Shown here in pieces: positions 16,603 to 25,600 of a stretch of 58,387 nucleotides of DNA (its first letter is position 1; the number at the start of each line of letters is the position of its first letter). The DNA is from Nitrospirota bacterium (GTDB lineage: Bacteria; Nitrospirota; Thermodesulfovibrionia; UBA6902; DSMQ01). The stretch covers positions 1-58,387 of the forward strand of contig JACRGX010000024.1 of the NCBI GenBank assembly GCA_016212185.1, in the 5' to 3' direction. The notes beneath the pieces were generated by a model that had not been told where the DNA came from, did no database searches, and saw only the letters and a list, made by a program, of their open reading frames with translations. The position numbers were made by a program, and so were the translations under genes.

Positions 16603-18012
16603 TTACTTTCCCACCCTGTGCAGTTTCATGATATTTGTCTTTGCGCCCTGAGTAAAGGGAGATGTGGCTATTATTGCAATCGCATCCCCTTTTTTCACAA
16701 GGCCTTTCTGAATGAGGGCTTTTTCCGATTCAGAGATCATTTCATCTGTATTGTCAGGGAATTTCATGATATGAGGCGTAATCCCCCAGTACAGATTCAT
16801 TCTCCTTCGGACTTCATCCCTGACGGTAAAACCTATAATCGGCACCCGCGGCCTGAACTTTGATGCGATAAGCGCTGTAAACCCTGTCCGGCTGAAGGCC
16901 ACTATTGCCTTTGCCTTTATATCCATTGCTGATGCGCATGCTGCCTCGGCAATGGCATGGGCCAAGGTTTTTCCGCCGATGGGATTATGAAGGGGGGCCT
17001 TGTGTGTATGTGTTTCCGTGAAACTTATAATCTTGTCCATCATTTTTATAACTTCAACAGGGTAGCTGCCGATTGCTGTTTCTGCTGAAAGCATTAATGC
17101 GTCTGCCCCGTCCAGCACGCCGTTTGCGACATCCGTTGCCTCGGCCCTTGTGGGCTGAAGGTGTTCTGTCATGGATTCGAGCATCTGTGTGGCAATAATT
17201 ACAGGTTTCAGTGCGGAATTGCACAGCTCTATCAGACGCTTTTGAATTAACGGCACTTCTTCAGCCGGGACTTCCACCCCGAGGTCTCCCCTTGCAATCA
17301 TAAGTCCGTCTGAGACATCTATAATCTCCGCAATATTTTCAAGAGCCTGCCTTGTTTCAATCTTTGCAATTACAGGGATGTCTGATTTATGTTTTTTTAG
17401 ATAGTTTTTGGCTTTCAGGACATCATTTCTTGAACACACAAAAGAAAGCGCTGCATAATCAACACCAAGTTTTATCCCAAAGGCAAGGTCCTCCATGTCT
17501 TTTTTTGTGAATGAAGATGCAGAGATCCTGATATCGGGGAGATTGACGCCCTTTTTCTCTTTTAATACCCCCCCCTCAATAATCTCTGTCGTCAACCGGT
17601 CTTTATTTTTCCCGGTAACTTTTAACTGAATCAGCCCGTCATCTATTAAAATTTTACTGCCGATATTTAAGTCCTGGATAAGATGGGGATACTGTATCTG
17701 GATAAGTCTGTCATCACCGGGTATGTTTTTTGATGTGAGGGATAAGGCTGAACCCTTTTCAATCCTGACATAGCCGTTCTTAATAAGGCCTACTCTTATT
17801 TTCAGTCCTTTCAAGTCTTGGAGTATGGCAATAGGCTTTTCATAATTATGGGCGCCGGACCTTATCAGGGCCGCGGCTTTTTTATGCGTTTCATAAGTCC
17901 CGTGCGAAAAATTAAGCCTTGCAACATCCATCCCGGCGTTTATCATCTGATAAATAACTTTTTCCTGACCGCAGGCCGGCCCTATTGTGCAGACTATCTT
18001 TGCTTTCCGCAT
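16603..18012 (-). CDS. pyk: Pyruvate kinase
   Basis: Glycolytic enzyme of 469 residues converting phosphoenolpyruvate and ADP to pyruvate and ATP. Motifs: KIVCTIGPA at the start, ARLNFSHG for substrate binding, the family signature around VIAKIETRQAL and MIARGDLGVEVP, QMLESM, TRAEATDVANGVLDG, and a complete C-terminal allosteric-type domain. Start chosen at the ATG 18012 behind AAAGGAA; a TTG 33 bases upstream is open but unlikely. It is convergent with clpB (30 bp apart) and divergent from the phosphate-transport pair. Confidence 0.95.
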   Translation of the reverse strand: MRKAKIVCTIGPACGQEKVIYQMINAGMDVARLNFSHGTYETHKKAAALIRSGAHNYEKPIAILQDLKGLKIRVGLIKNGYVRIEKGSALSLTSKNIPGDDRLIQIQYPHLIQDLNIGSKILIDDGLIQLKVTGKNKDRLTTEIIEGGVLKEKKGVNLPDIRISASSFTKKDMEDLAFGIKLGVDYAALSFVCSRNDVLKAKNYLKKHKSDIPVIAKIETRQALENIAEIIDVSDGLMIARGDLGVEVPAEEVPLIQKRLIELCNSALKPVIIATQMLESMTEHLQPTRAEATDVANGVLDGADALMLSAETAIGSYPVEVIKMMDKIISFTETHTHKAPLHNPIGGKTLAHAIAEAACASAMDIKAKAIVAFSRTGFTALIASKFRPRVPIIGFTVRDEVRRRMNLYWGITPHIMKFPDNTDEMISESEKALIQKGLVKKGDAIAIIATSPFTQGAKTNIMKLHRVGK

Positions 18013-18076
18013 GGTGTTTTTTCCTTTATTAGGTGTCAATGTCACATCTTATCACAAACTGCAAAGAAATTTTTGT

Positions 18077-18105
18077 TTGACATCAAACCCCTGTTACTGT
18101 ACTAT
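18077..18105 (+). promoter_or_regulatory. Candidate sigma-70 promoter for the DUF47-pit pair
   Basis: A perfect TTGACA (18077-18082), a 17-bp spacer and TACTAT (18100-18105) lie in the short divergent region between pyk and the DUF47 gene. The predicted transcript start is only about 11 bases before the ATG at 18123. Confidence 0.5.
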
Positions 18106-18122
18106 ACCAGTTGGTAAAAATC

Positions 18123-18740
18123 ATGAAACTTTTTCCGAAAGAAATAGACTTTTTTGAGATATTTGACCGGGCGTCCTTAAACCTCACAAAGGCGGCAAAC
18201 CTTCTTGTCGCCCTTATGGAGAAGTTTGACAATATTGATGTGCGGGTCAAGGAAATATATGAAACTGAGCAGGAAGGCGACATACTGACACATGATATAA
18301 TGAAAAAACTTAACAAAACCTTCCTCACCCCGATAGACAGGGAAGACCTGTATGCCCTTGCGTCAAGGCTTGATGATGTCCTGGATTTAATCTGGGGCGC
18401 TGCCGACAGGCTTTCGGTGTTTAAACTGAAGGAGTCAACGAAAGAAGCTATTTCAATGTCAAAAGACCTCCTGACGACTGTGGAGGTTATGCATAAGGCA
18501 ATGAAAATGCTCAAGGAAAAAAATTACTCCCATGTGCAGGAATACTGCATTGAGATAAACAGGCTGGAAAACAGGGTAGACCGGGATTTCAGGGATGCGC
18601 TCGGAAAGCTGTTTGATGAGATTAAAGACCCCATCCTTATCATTAAATGGAAAGAGATATATGAGCACCTTGAAAACGCCTCGGACAAATGCGAGGATGT
18701 TGCCAATGTTATGGAAGCCATAGTCCTTAAATATGCATGA
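18123..18740 (+). CDS. DUF47/PhoU-like phosphate transport accessory protein
   Basis: Cytosolic all-helical protein of 205 residues in the DUF47 (PF01865) group, distant PhoU relatives that regulate Pit-type phosphate transporters. Recognisable segments: FFEIFDRASLNLTKAANLL, EQEGDILTHDIMKKLNKTFLTPIDREDLYAL, and a C-terminal ENASDKCEDVANVMEAIVLKYA with acidic metal-binding residues. Start at the ATG 18123 rather than the TTG at 18111. It overlaps pit by eight bases, so the two are co-translated. Confidence 0.9.
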   Translation: MKLFPKEIDFFEIFDRASLNLTKAANLLVALMEKFDNIDVRVKEIYETEQEGDILTHDIMKKLNKTFLTPIDREDLYALASRLDDVLDLIWGAADRLSVFKLKESTKEAISMSKDLLTTVEVMHKAMKMLKEKNYSHVQEYCIEINRLENRVDRDFRDALGKLFDEIKDPILIIKWKEIYEHLENASDKCEDVANVMEAIVLKYA

Positions 18741-19725
18741 TACTTTTTTTCTCCTCATCTGCGTAATAGTTCTTGCCACAATTTTTGATTTCATAAACGG
18801 TTTTCACGATACAGCAAATGCAATAGCCACGTCTGTGTCAACAAGGGTTTTGTCGCCAAAGACTGCGGTGACAATGGCGGCGGTCTTAAATATGGTTGGC
18901 GCTTTATCAGGAACTGCGGTGGCTAAGACAGTGGGCGCCGGTATTGTTGATGCTGCATTCGTTACCCAGATAACCGTTATTTCAGCGCTTTTGTCTGCCA
19001 TAATTTGGGATTTGATTACATGGTATTTCGGCCTTCCCACGTCCTCAAGTCACGCAGTAATTTCAAGCATAGTCGGCGCTGCGGTTGCAACAAGCGGGAC
19101 ACAGGTTATTATCCATAAAGGAGTTAACAAGGTACTGCTGGGATTGATGCTTTCTCCGCTGGTTGGATTAATGCTCGGCTTTCTGCTTATGTTGCTGCTG
19201 ATGTGGGTGTTCGGCAGGTTTCCGGTTATGCGTGTGAATAAGCTTTTTAACAAGCTTCAGATAGGGTCTGCAGCTTTCATGGCTTTCAGCCATGGCAATA
19301 ATGACGCCCAAAAGACGATGGGTATTATAACAATGGCGCTGGTAAGCTATTATAATCTTCCAGATTTCCATGTCCCTCAATGGGTAATTGTCCTGTGCGC
19401 ATCTGCTATGGCTCTCGGCACGGCTCTTGGGGGTTGGAGGATTATCAAGACGCTTGGCGTACGCCTGGTCCACCTCAGGCCGATTCACGGATTTGCCGCA
19501 GAGGCATCTGCTGCGACTGTTATTGAAATTGCATCAAAAATAGGGCTCCCGCTTTCAACTACCCACGTTATTTCATCAACCATCATGGGCGTCGGCGCAT
19601 CAAAGAGATTATCGGCAGTAAGATGGGGAATTGGCGGCAATATAATAATTGCCTGGATACTGACGATTCCGGCATGTGCCGTGCTTGCATGGGTAATCTG
19701 CAAGTTAATAACACTGCTGGTATAA
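18733..19725 (+). CDS. pit: Low-affinity inorganic phosphate transporter, PiT family
   Basis: Inner-membrane transporter of 330 residues with about ten helices, taking up metal-phosphate with protons or sodium. The two inverted family signatures are visible: GFHDTANAIATSVSTRVLSP near the N-terminus and FSHGNNDAQKTMGIITMAL in the middle; TSSSHAVISS and STTHVISSTIMGVG follow each half. The length fits short bacterial PiT proteins. It starts inside the end of the DUF47 gene (8-bp overlap). A MITE-like element begins two bases after its stop. Confidence 0.93.
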   Translation: MHDTFFLLICVIVLATIFDFINGFHDTANAIATSVSTRVLSPKTAVTMAAVLNMVGALSGTAVAKTVGAGIVDAAFVTQITVISALLSAIIWDLITWYFGLPTSSSHAVISSIVGAAVATSGTQVIIHKGVNKVLLGLMLSPLVGLMLGFLLMLLLMWVFGRFPVMRVNKLFNKLQIGSAAFMAFSHGNNDAQKTMGIITMALVSYYNLPDFHVPQWVIVLCASAMALGTALGGWRIIKTLGVRLVHLRPIHGFAAEASAATVIEIASKIGLPLSTTHVISSTIMGVGASKRLSAVRWGIGGNIIIAWILTIPACAVLAWVICKLITLLV

Positions 19726-19726
19726 A

Positions 19727-19927
19727 TTAACAGGCTGTTGAAGAAGTCTATTTCAACGTAGAAGTTTGTCATACCCGCTTTCGCGGGTATCCAGACGCCG
19801 TCCCCGCGATTTAATCGGGGGAACTATATAAAGGAATTAGGCTCCTATTTTCATGGGAAACCCTGGATTCCCGTTTTCACGGGAATGACAGGAAAGGGCA
19901 CAAAAAAATTTTTCAACAGGCTGTTAA
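19727..19927. mobile_element. MITE-like element, 201 bp
   Basis: The terminal inverted repeats are TTAACAGGCTGTTGAA (19727-19742) and TTCAACAGGCTGTTAA (19912-19927), 15 of 16 matching. Inside is a second inverted pair, TGTCATACCCGC and GGGAATGACA, with CCCGCTTTCGCGGG and CCCGTTTTCACGGG hairpins. It has no coding capacity, consistent with a non-autonomous transposon or REP-like element. It starts two bases after the pit stop and may also serve as its terminator. Confidence 0.65.
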
Positions 19928-19931
19928 CATC

Positions 19932-19988
19932 TGACACTTTGATACCCTGACACTATTACACCGTGACACTTTGATACTCTGATACTAT
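19932..19988. repeat. Two-copy tandem repeat, 32-bp period
   Basis: A 25-bp word opening TGACACTTTGATAC occurs at 19932-19956 and 19964-19988 with two differences, separated by TACACCG. Shorter TGACACT/TGATACT words inside each copy suggest older duplication. The remaining gap up to 20099 is AT-rich with a TATAAT at about 20048, a possible -10 of the kinase gene, but I found no good -35. Confidence 0.6.
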
Positions 19989-20099
19989 AAGCAGATTTTA
20001 TGCATGCATAAAAAACTATTGTATAAATAAATGTCTTCAGGTAAAATATAATGTAAAACAAGGCAACATGTAACACAATAGAAATTTCAGGATTATCTA

Positions 20100-21920
20100 A
20101 TGGATTACAATCAGAAAAAAGAAGACATGTTACACAATGCTTGTGAACAAAATTGTGATATTGAGGAACGCAGTGTCGTAGAGCAGGAACTGCGCCAGCA
20201 TTATGAACTCCAGGCAGCCCTTAATAAAATTCTCAATATCTCCCTGGAAGACATCTCGCTTAAAGACACGCTTGAACGCGTTATTGAGCAGGTGGTTTCC
20301 ATTCCATGGCTATCCCTTGAATCAAGAGGGGCGATTCTTCTTGTTGAAGACGACCCGGAAGTGCTGGCGCTGAAGGCCCAGCGGGGACTGCCGGCTGCAT
20401 TGCAGGTTAAGTGCGCCAAGGTCCCCTTTGGCGTATGCATGTGCGGTCGTGCGGCGCAGTCAGGCAGGATAGAATTTGCAAGCTGTGTTGATAACCGTCA
20501 TGACCACAAATATAACGGCATAATACCGCATGGACACTACTGCGCCCCGATTATTTCCTCAGGCAAGGTAATCGGGGTAGTCAATACATATATAAAAGAG
20601 GGGCATAAACGCAGCCCGAGAGAGGAGGAGTTTCTCACTGCGGTTGCGAATGTGCTTGTCGGGATTATTCATCTCAAGCGTGCAGAAGAGGGGCTTCAGA
20701 GGGCCAAGGATGAACTTGAGGTCAGGGTAGAGGAGCGCACCAAAGAATTAAGACAAAGTAATGAGCAGCTTCTGGATGAAATCAGCGAACGGAAGCGCGC
20801 TGAGAAAGCGCTCAGAAACAGCGAAGGCGAATACCGGAGGCTTTCACAGGAATTTCATATTCTTCTGGACGCCATTACGGATAACATTATCCAGCTGTCC
20901 CCTGATATGAAAATAATGTGGGCCAATAAGGCTACCGCATCTGTTTTTAACATGGATGCGTCAAAATTACCCGGACAGAATTGCCATAAAATGTGCTGCA
21001 ATATTTTTGTCCCCTGTGAAAACTGCCCGACGGCAAGGAGTTTTTTATCAGGGAATGAAGAATCAGCCCAGGTGCTCACGCCTGCCGGAAGATTGTATGA
21101 CATAAGGGCTTTTCCCGTTGAAGATGAGTTCGGAAAGGTGAAAAATGTCATTGAGGTGGCGGCTGACATTACTGAAAAGGTTAATCTGCAGAATGAAGCA
21201 ACGCGCGCCCGGCACCTCGCATCTCTCGGGGAGCTGGCGGCAGGCGTGGCCCATGAAATCAACAACCCGGTAAACAGTATTATCAATTATGCACAGATAA
21301 TGGTTGATGAGCAAAGCAAGGAAGGCCGGGATAATGATATTGCCGGCAGGATACTTAAGGAAGGCGACCGCATTGCCGGCATAGTGAGAAGCCTGCTTTC
21401 ATTTGCGCGGGCTAAGAAAGAGGAGAAGATACTCGTTAACTTCTATGAGATAATGTCCGATTTACTGTCCCTCACGGAAATGCAGATGAAGAAAGACGGC
21501 ATTAGTCTGAAGTTGAATATACCACAGGGCTTACCGAAAATAATTGCAAACCCACAGCAAATACTGCAGGTTTTTTTAAATATTATAAGCAATTCGCGCT
21601 ATGCCCTTAACCTTAAATACAAAGGGACACACGAAAATAAAATACTTCAAATAAACTGTGAACAGATTACAAATAATAAACAGCAGTACATAAGGGTTGT
21701 CATATATGATTACGGCACAGGGATTCCCCGTGCGATATACGACAAGGTAATGGACCCGTTTTTCTCCACCAAGTCTCAGGGTTTCGGGACAGGACTGGGC
21801 CTGAGCATAAGCCACGGCATTATCAGCGACCATCACGGAAAATTTTCAATAGAGAGCAAAGAGGGTGAATTTACAAAAGTAATAATTGACCTGCCCGGGG
21901 AAAAAGAAGGTGAGGAATGA
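20100..21920 (+). CDS. Cytosolic GAF/PAS sensor histidine kinase
   Basis: Sensor kinase of 606 residues without membrane segments. GAF domain about 35-200 (HYCAPIISSGKVIGVVNTY), coiled-coil linker about 200-250, PAS domain about 255-365, then HisKA with the phospho-acceptor His385 in AAGVAHEINNPVNS, and a HATPase with N-box (NIISNSRYAL), DYGTGIP and GFGTGLGLS. The PAS domain is Cys-rich (NCHKMCCN, PCENCP), hinting at a metal- or redox-linked signal. It overlaps the response regulator by four bases (ATGA), so the two are a cognate pair. Confidence 0.9.
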   Translation: MDYNQKKEDMLHNACEQNCDIEERSVVEQELRQHYELQAALNKILNISLEDISLKDTLERVIEQVVSIPWLSLESRGAILLVEDDPEVLALKAQRGLPAALQVKCAKVPFGVCMCGRAAQSGRIEFASCVDNRHDHKYNGIIPHGHYCAPIISSGKVIGVVNTYIKEGHKRSPREEEFLTAVANVLVGIIHLKRAEEGLQRAKDELEVRVEERTKELRQSNEQLLDEISERKRAEKALRNSEGEYRRLSQEFHILLDAITDNIIQLSPDMKIMWANKATASVFNMDASKLPGQNCHKMCCNIFVPCENCPTARSFLSGNEESAQVLTPAGRLYDIRAFPVEDEFGKVKNVIEVAADITEKVNLQNEATRARHLASLGELAAGVAHEINNPVNSIINYAQIMVDEQSKEGRDNDIAGRILKEGDRIAGIVRSLLSFARAKKEEKILVNFYEIMSDLLSLTEMQMKKDGISLKLNIPQGLPKIIANPQQILQVFLNIISNSRYALNLKYKGTHENKILQINCEQITNNKQQYIRVVIYDYGTGIPRAIYDKVMDPFFSTKSQGFGTGLGLSISHGIISDHHGKFSIESKEGEFTKVIIDLPGEKEGEE

Positions 21921-23614
21921 AAACAAAAATTCTGGTCATTGACGATGAAGAAGGCATAAGGTTTACTTTCATGAGGTTCCTTGTTGACGAAGGTTATGAA
22001 GTTGCCACTGCCATTAACTTTGACGAGGCCTTAGCAAAAATCTTGGAAACGGATTTTGACGTGATATTTGCCGATATAATTCTTGAGGGCAAGACCGGCA
22101 TTGATCTGCTGAGGGATATAAGAAGCAGGAACCTGAGCTGTCCGGTAGTCATGATTACCGGTTATCCCAATGTTGAGAGCGCATCGGATGCCATGCGCTT
22201 AGGCGCCTTTGACTATATTACCAAGCCGGTCCAAAAAGAAGCACTCCTGCATGTTGCCGGTATGGCGCTTCAGCACAAGACGGTGACTGATGAAAAAGAG
22301 AAATACCGGTCCAACCTTGAGGCTATCTTCAGGAGCGTCCATGACGCCATTATTACGGTAGATAAGGAACTGATAGTGCTTGAAATAAATGAGATGACAA
22401 AAAAGATCTGCAAGCTGTCCCGCAGCGATATAGGGAAGGCCTTCAGCGTTATTTCAAAGGAATGCACCGGAAGGTGCCATGAGATCCTTGTGGATGCAAT
22501 CAGGAAAAAGCAGCAGGTTGAAGAAAGGCGCCTTGAATGTCAGTGCCCTAATTGTCCGAAGCAGGTTGTGGCCATAACCGTATCACCCCTTATTGATAAC
22601 AAGGGCGTATTTTCAGGCGCTGTTATGGTAGTGAGGGATGAAACACGCCTGGCTCATTTAGAGGAGAATCTGAGGGAGCGCGGGCAGTTCCATAATATTA
22701 TCGGTAAGAGCGAGCAGATACAGAACGTGTTTACGCTTATAGAGAATCTTGCTGATGTGCAGACGACTATCTTGATTACAGGGGAAAGCGGAACGGGCAA
22801 GGAGCTTGTGGCCGAGGCGCTTCATTACAATGGAGTACGCAGCGATAAACCACTTGTAAAGGTTAATTGTTCTGCATTGTCAGAAGGTCTTCTTGAAAGT
22901 GAGCTTTTCGGGCATGTTAAAGGCGCATTTACCGGCGCGGTAAAGGACAAGGTCGGCAGGTTTCAGCGGGCTGACGGAGGGACTATTTTTTTAGATGAAA
23001 TAAGCGATATATCTCAGGGGGTGCAGTTAAGACTGCTCAGGGTGCTTCAGGAAATGGAATTTGAAGCGGTGGGCGACTCAACCCCGATTAATGTTGATGT
23101 GCGCGTTGTAGCTGCAACTAATCAGGACCTCAGGGAAAAGGTCCGGCTCGGCAAGTTCAGGGAAGACCTTTATTACCGGCTTAAGGTGGTGGAACTTGCA
23201 CTTCCGTCTCTCAGAGAACGGCTTGAAGATATACCGCTTCTTGTTGATTATTTCCTTAAAAAATTCAATATTAAGCTTAAAAAGAATATAGAGGGTATTT
23301 CGGCAGACGTCCAGAGGATATTTATGGACTATCCATGGCCCGGCAATGTGCGGGAGCTGGAGCATGCGCTGGAACACGCCTGTATCATATGTCATCAGGG
23401 CACAATTACGGTTGACGACCTTCCGCCTGAGTTGAAGAATGTTAAAGAAGCCAAGGGACTCCTCAGGGATAAAGAAGGCACGGAGCTGCAGGCAATTCTT
23501 CAGGCTCTGGAAAAGACAGCCGGCAATAAAGCCATGGCGGCACGCCTTATGGGAATAAGCAGGCAGACTATTTACCGTAAGATTAAAGAATATAAAATTG
23601 ACGAAGGCACTTAA
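21917..23614 (+). CDS. Sigma-54-dependent response regulator with PAS domain
   Basis: NtrC-type activator of 565 residues. Receiver domain 1-120 with phospho-acceptor Asp53; a PAS domain about 130-250 that is Cys-rich (CTGRCHE, CQCPNCP); sigma-54 AAA+ domain with Walker A GESGTGKE at 289-296, the GAFTGA loop that contacts sigma-54, and the DEISD Walker B; then a Fis-type HTH (AARLMGISRQTIYRKIKEY). Cognate to the kinase that overlaps it. A -24/-12 promoter 270 bp downstream, in front of PEP-CTERM genes, is a likely target. Confidence 0.92.
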   Translation: MKTKILVIDDEEGIRFTFMRFLVDEGYEVATAINFDEALAKILETDFDVIFADIILEGKTGIDLLRDIRSRNLSCPVVMITGYPNVESASDAMRLGAFDYITKPVQKEALLHVAGMALQHKTVTDEKEKYRSNLEAIFRSVHDAIITVDKELIVLEINEMTKKICKLSRSDIGKAFSVISKECTGRCHEILVDAIRKKQQVEERRLECQCPNCPKQVVAITVSPLIDNKGVFSGAVMVVRDETRLAHLEENLRERGQFHNIIGKSEQIQNVFTLIENLADVQTTILITGESGTGKELVAEALHYNGVRSDKPLVKVNCSALSEGLLESELFGHVKGAFTGAVKDKVGRFQRADGGTIFLDEISDISQGVQLRLLRVLQEMEFEAVGDSTPINVDVRVVAATNQDLREKVRLGKFREDLYYRLKVVELALPSLRERLEDIPLLVDYFLKKFNIKLKKNIEGISADVQRIFMDYPWPGNVRELEHALEHACIICHQGTITVDDLPPELKNVKEAKGLLRDKEGTELQAILQALEKTAGNKAMAARLMGISRQTIYRKIKEYKIDEGT

Positions 23615-23882
23615 CGTAACATATTACACTCATGTAACATGACACACCCGTAATATTTTACACTTTTAGACTTTTTGCTCACAAAATCCCCTCTGTTACC
23701 CTGCCTAAAACTTATTTTTTAAACATAAAATACCTATTGCTGAAACCAGTAATAAAACAAGATTTAAGCCAATCTTTATTTTATTTTTCAAGCAGTTAGC
23801 TTTAATTATATCTTTAGTTTATAGCCCCTAATATTTAAAGTTCTGCATATTGTCAACAGTAAAAAAATAAAATTTGACCTTC
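23615..23882. other. AT-rich spacer with TGTAACAT-type words
   Basis: No gene seen. ATGTAACA-like words occur just after the regulator (GTAACATATTACAC, CATGTAACATG) and also around the kinase start (ACATGTAACACAAT at about 20069 and ACATGTTACACAAT at about 20126). They could be enhancer-type binding sites for the regulator, but this rests only on recurrence. Confidence 0.35.
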
Positions 23883-23899
23883 TGGTATAAGTTTTGCTA
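23883..23899 (+). promoter_or_regulatory. Candidate sigma-54 (-24/-12) promoter
   Basis: TGGTAT-N5-TTGCTA (23883-23899) keeps the invariant GG and GC at the exact spacing of the consensus TGGCAC-N5-TTGCA/T. It lies directly downstream of a sigma-54 activator gene and upstream of PEP-CTERM protein genes. The predicted transcript start, about 23909, coincides with the first ATG of the next reading frame. Confidence 0.65.
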
Positions 23900-23909
23900 T
23901 TTCATTAGC

Positions 23910-24971
23910 ATGATGATGGAAAAAGAACATTTAAAACAGACTTATGGCAACGGAAGGTTATGCCCTTTAGTAGAAAAGCCTTATGATGAATGTTATTTCG
24001 TCAAAATGAAAAGTCAGGATATAGCCATGGCAATGTTTTATTGTTATGAGAACTTTGAAATATGCGGTATTTACAGAAGCGGCGAGTACTGCGCACATGC
24101 CCCGGCTATGGCAATAAAGCTAAAACAAATCAGCAAAAAAATGATAGTGGGGTTAATTGCGTTGATATTTTTTGCAGCATTAATGACGGGAAATGCCTTT
24201 GCAAGCCTATATGGACAGAGCGTTGACTTCCAGGACCTCGTGGACCAGCGCACCTTTTCCGCAGAAAATTATAACCCCGGCAGTTCAACCGGCGGACTGA
24301 CCGGACTTTGGCCCGGGTTCAGCATTTCATGGGATATTTCCTATGATACAACCGTTTCATTATGGAATTATGAATATACGCTTCAGGGGAGCAAGGATAT
24401 ATCGCATTTCATATTAGAGGTTTCTAATCCGTCTTTAGCAACTGACATATTAAATGCCCGTTATAAAATAGGTGTGGAAGATTCAGATGATTCTGAACAT
24501 TCAAGGTCGTTTGGTTTTTTAAAATCTTCAGACCATTCAGGCGATTCTGATGATGAGGATAATGACTCTGACTCATCAGGCTGGACGCCTGCCGCTATTG
24601 AAGGCCCGCAGGTGTGGTGGAATCAGGGCAACAGCGAACCAGGGCTTCCCACTCCTTTGTATGGGATCAAATTTGATGTTGGGGGAGAGTATATATCGTA
24701 TTCTTTTCAGACAACTAAGGACCCGGTCTGGGGGAATTTTTATGCAAAAGACGGCAGGACAAAAGTGGGCAGGACGCAGATGGATGTCTATGCCTATAAC
24801 GATGCGTTAGGGATTTCAGGGTTTAACAGCGACAATAAACTTGATTTTATACCAAGGCCTGACGGCGGGAGTAATCTCCCGACGGCTCCGGAGCCGGTCA
24901 GCACAATACTTTTTTTTTCAGGCGGGGCAGTGCTGACAGTTAGAAATTACTTTAAAAAAAGAAAGATATAA
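23910..24971 (+). CDS. PEP-CTERM exported protein with Cys-rich N-terminal extension
   Basis: Exported surface protein. The C-terminus has the PEP-CTERM sorting tag: PEP, a hydrophobic helix (ILFFSGGAVLTV) and a basic end (KKRK), recognised by an exosortase. A signal peptide (ISKKMIVGLIALIFFAALM to NAFA) begins near 24108, but the frame is open to 23910 and that first part encodes about 60 residues with regularly placed cysteines (CPLVEKPYDEC, FYCYENFEIC). This looks like a separate small Cys-rich module fused in frame or translated as a leader. Starting at 23910 would make the mRNA almost leaderless relative to the sigma-54 promoter; starting at 24108 gives a normal precursor but no clear ribosome site. 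A Ser/Asp-rich acidic linker lies in the middle. Function of the mature domain unknown. Confidence 0.7.
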   Translation: MMMEKEHLKQTYGNGRLCPLVEKPYDECYFVKMKSQDIAMAMFYCYENFEICGIYRSGEYCAHAPAMAIKLKQISKKMIVGLIALIFFAALMTGNAFASLYGQSVDFQDLVDQRTFSAENYNPGSSTGGLTGLWPGFSISWDISYDTTVSLWNYEYTLQGSKDISHFILEVSNPSLATDILNARYKIGVEDSDDSEHSRSFGFLKSSDHSGDSDDEDNDSDSSGWTPAAIEGPQVWWNQGNSEPGLPTPLYGIKFDVGGEYISYSFQTTKDPVWGNFYAKDGRTKVGRTQMDVYAYNDALGISGFNSDNKLDFIPRPDGGSNLPTAPEPVSTILFFSGGAVLTVRNYFKKRKI

Positions 24972-25040
24972 GAATGGTGAGAATTTAGAAGAATTCTCAA
25001 AAATTAAAAACATTAAATTATAGAAGGAGGTTTAAAAGCG

Positions 25041-25571
25041 ATGAAAAGGAAAGTGTTGTTAACGGCGGTTTTTGCAGTAAGCATGTTTTTATTCTCATCA
25101 GTAGGGGCGTTTGCAGTTTCAAGTGCGGATATCCTTTATCTGGAAACAAACTTAGGGAACGGGTTGTGGCAGTATAATTATACCTTCTACAATACCTCAA
25201 CAGCCGGAGAATACCTTTATAGCGTGTTCCTTGATTTTGATCACACGGCAGGCGTTATAGGTTCACCGCTTCCGACTGACTGGGCAGGCATTATATGGGA
25301 AGGGACAAATACAACGCCAACCCTTGATACGTTTTCACTGAGTAATGCCTCTGATATAGCGGCCAGCAGTAGTCTTGGGGGATTTAGTTTTACTGTTGAT
25401 TATCCGGCAGGTGATATCCCGTACACTGCATATTTTAGCGACCATCGGAGGAGCTTTGATACGACAACCGGTATGACTGCAGTAGCGCCTGAGCCGATAA
25501 GCTCTATCCTCTTTTTATCCGGAGGCGCAGTGCTGGCAGTTAGAAGACGCTTAATGAAGAAAACAAAGTAA
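25041..25571 (+). CDS. PEP-CTERM exported protein
   Basis: Exported protein of 176 residues. Signal peptide 1-25 (MKRKVLLTAVFAVSMFLFSS, then GAFA), a beta-rich mature part of about 120 residues rich in Thr, Ser and aromatic residues, and a PEP-CTERM tail (APEPISSILFLSGGAVLAV then RRR). The tail is nearly the same as that of the gene before, so both should be handled by the same exosortase, which is not in this window. An AGGAGG precedes the ATG. Likely co-transcribed with 23910-24971 and stopped by the terminator at 25601. Confidence 0.85.
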   Translation: MKRKVLLTAVFAVSMFLFSSVGAFAVSSADILYLETNLGNGLWQYNYTFYNTSTAGEYLYSVFLDFDHTAGVIGSPLPTDWAGIIWEGTNTTPTLDTFSLSNASDIAASSSLGGFSFTVDYPAGDIPYTAYFSDHRRSFDTTTGMTAVAPEPISSILFLSGGAVLAVRRRLMKKTK

Positions 25572-25600
25572 GCCAAAAGACATAAGATTATAAAAAATAT

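Noticed and set aside
19932-19988. CRISPR array from two 25-bp repeats
   Set aside because: Only two copies with a 7-bp spacer.
20100-23614. Naming the pair PrsK/PrsR
   Set aside because: The kinase lacks the membrane part and the regulator has an extra PAS domain; no exosortase gene is in the window, so the specific name is not supported.
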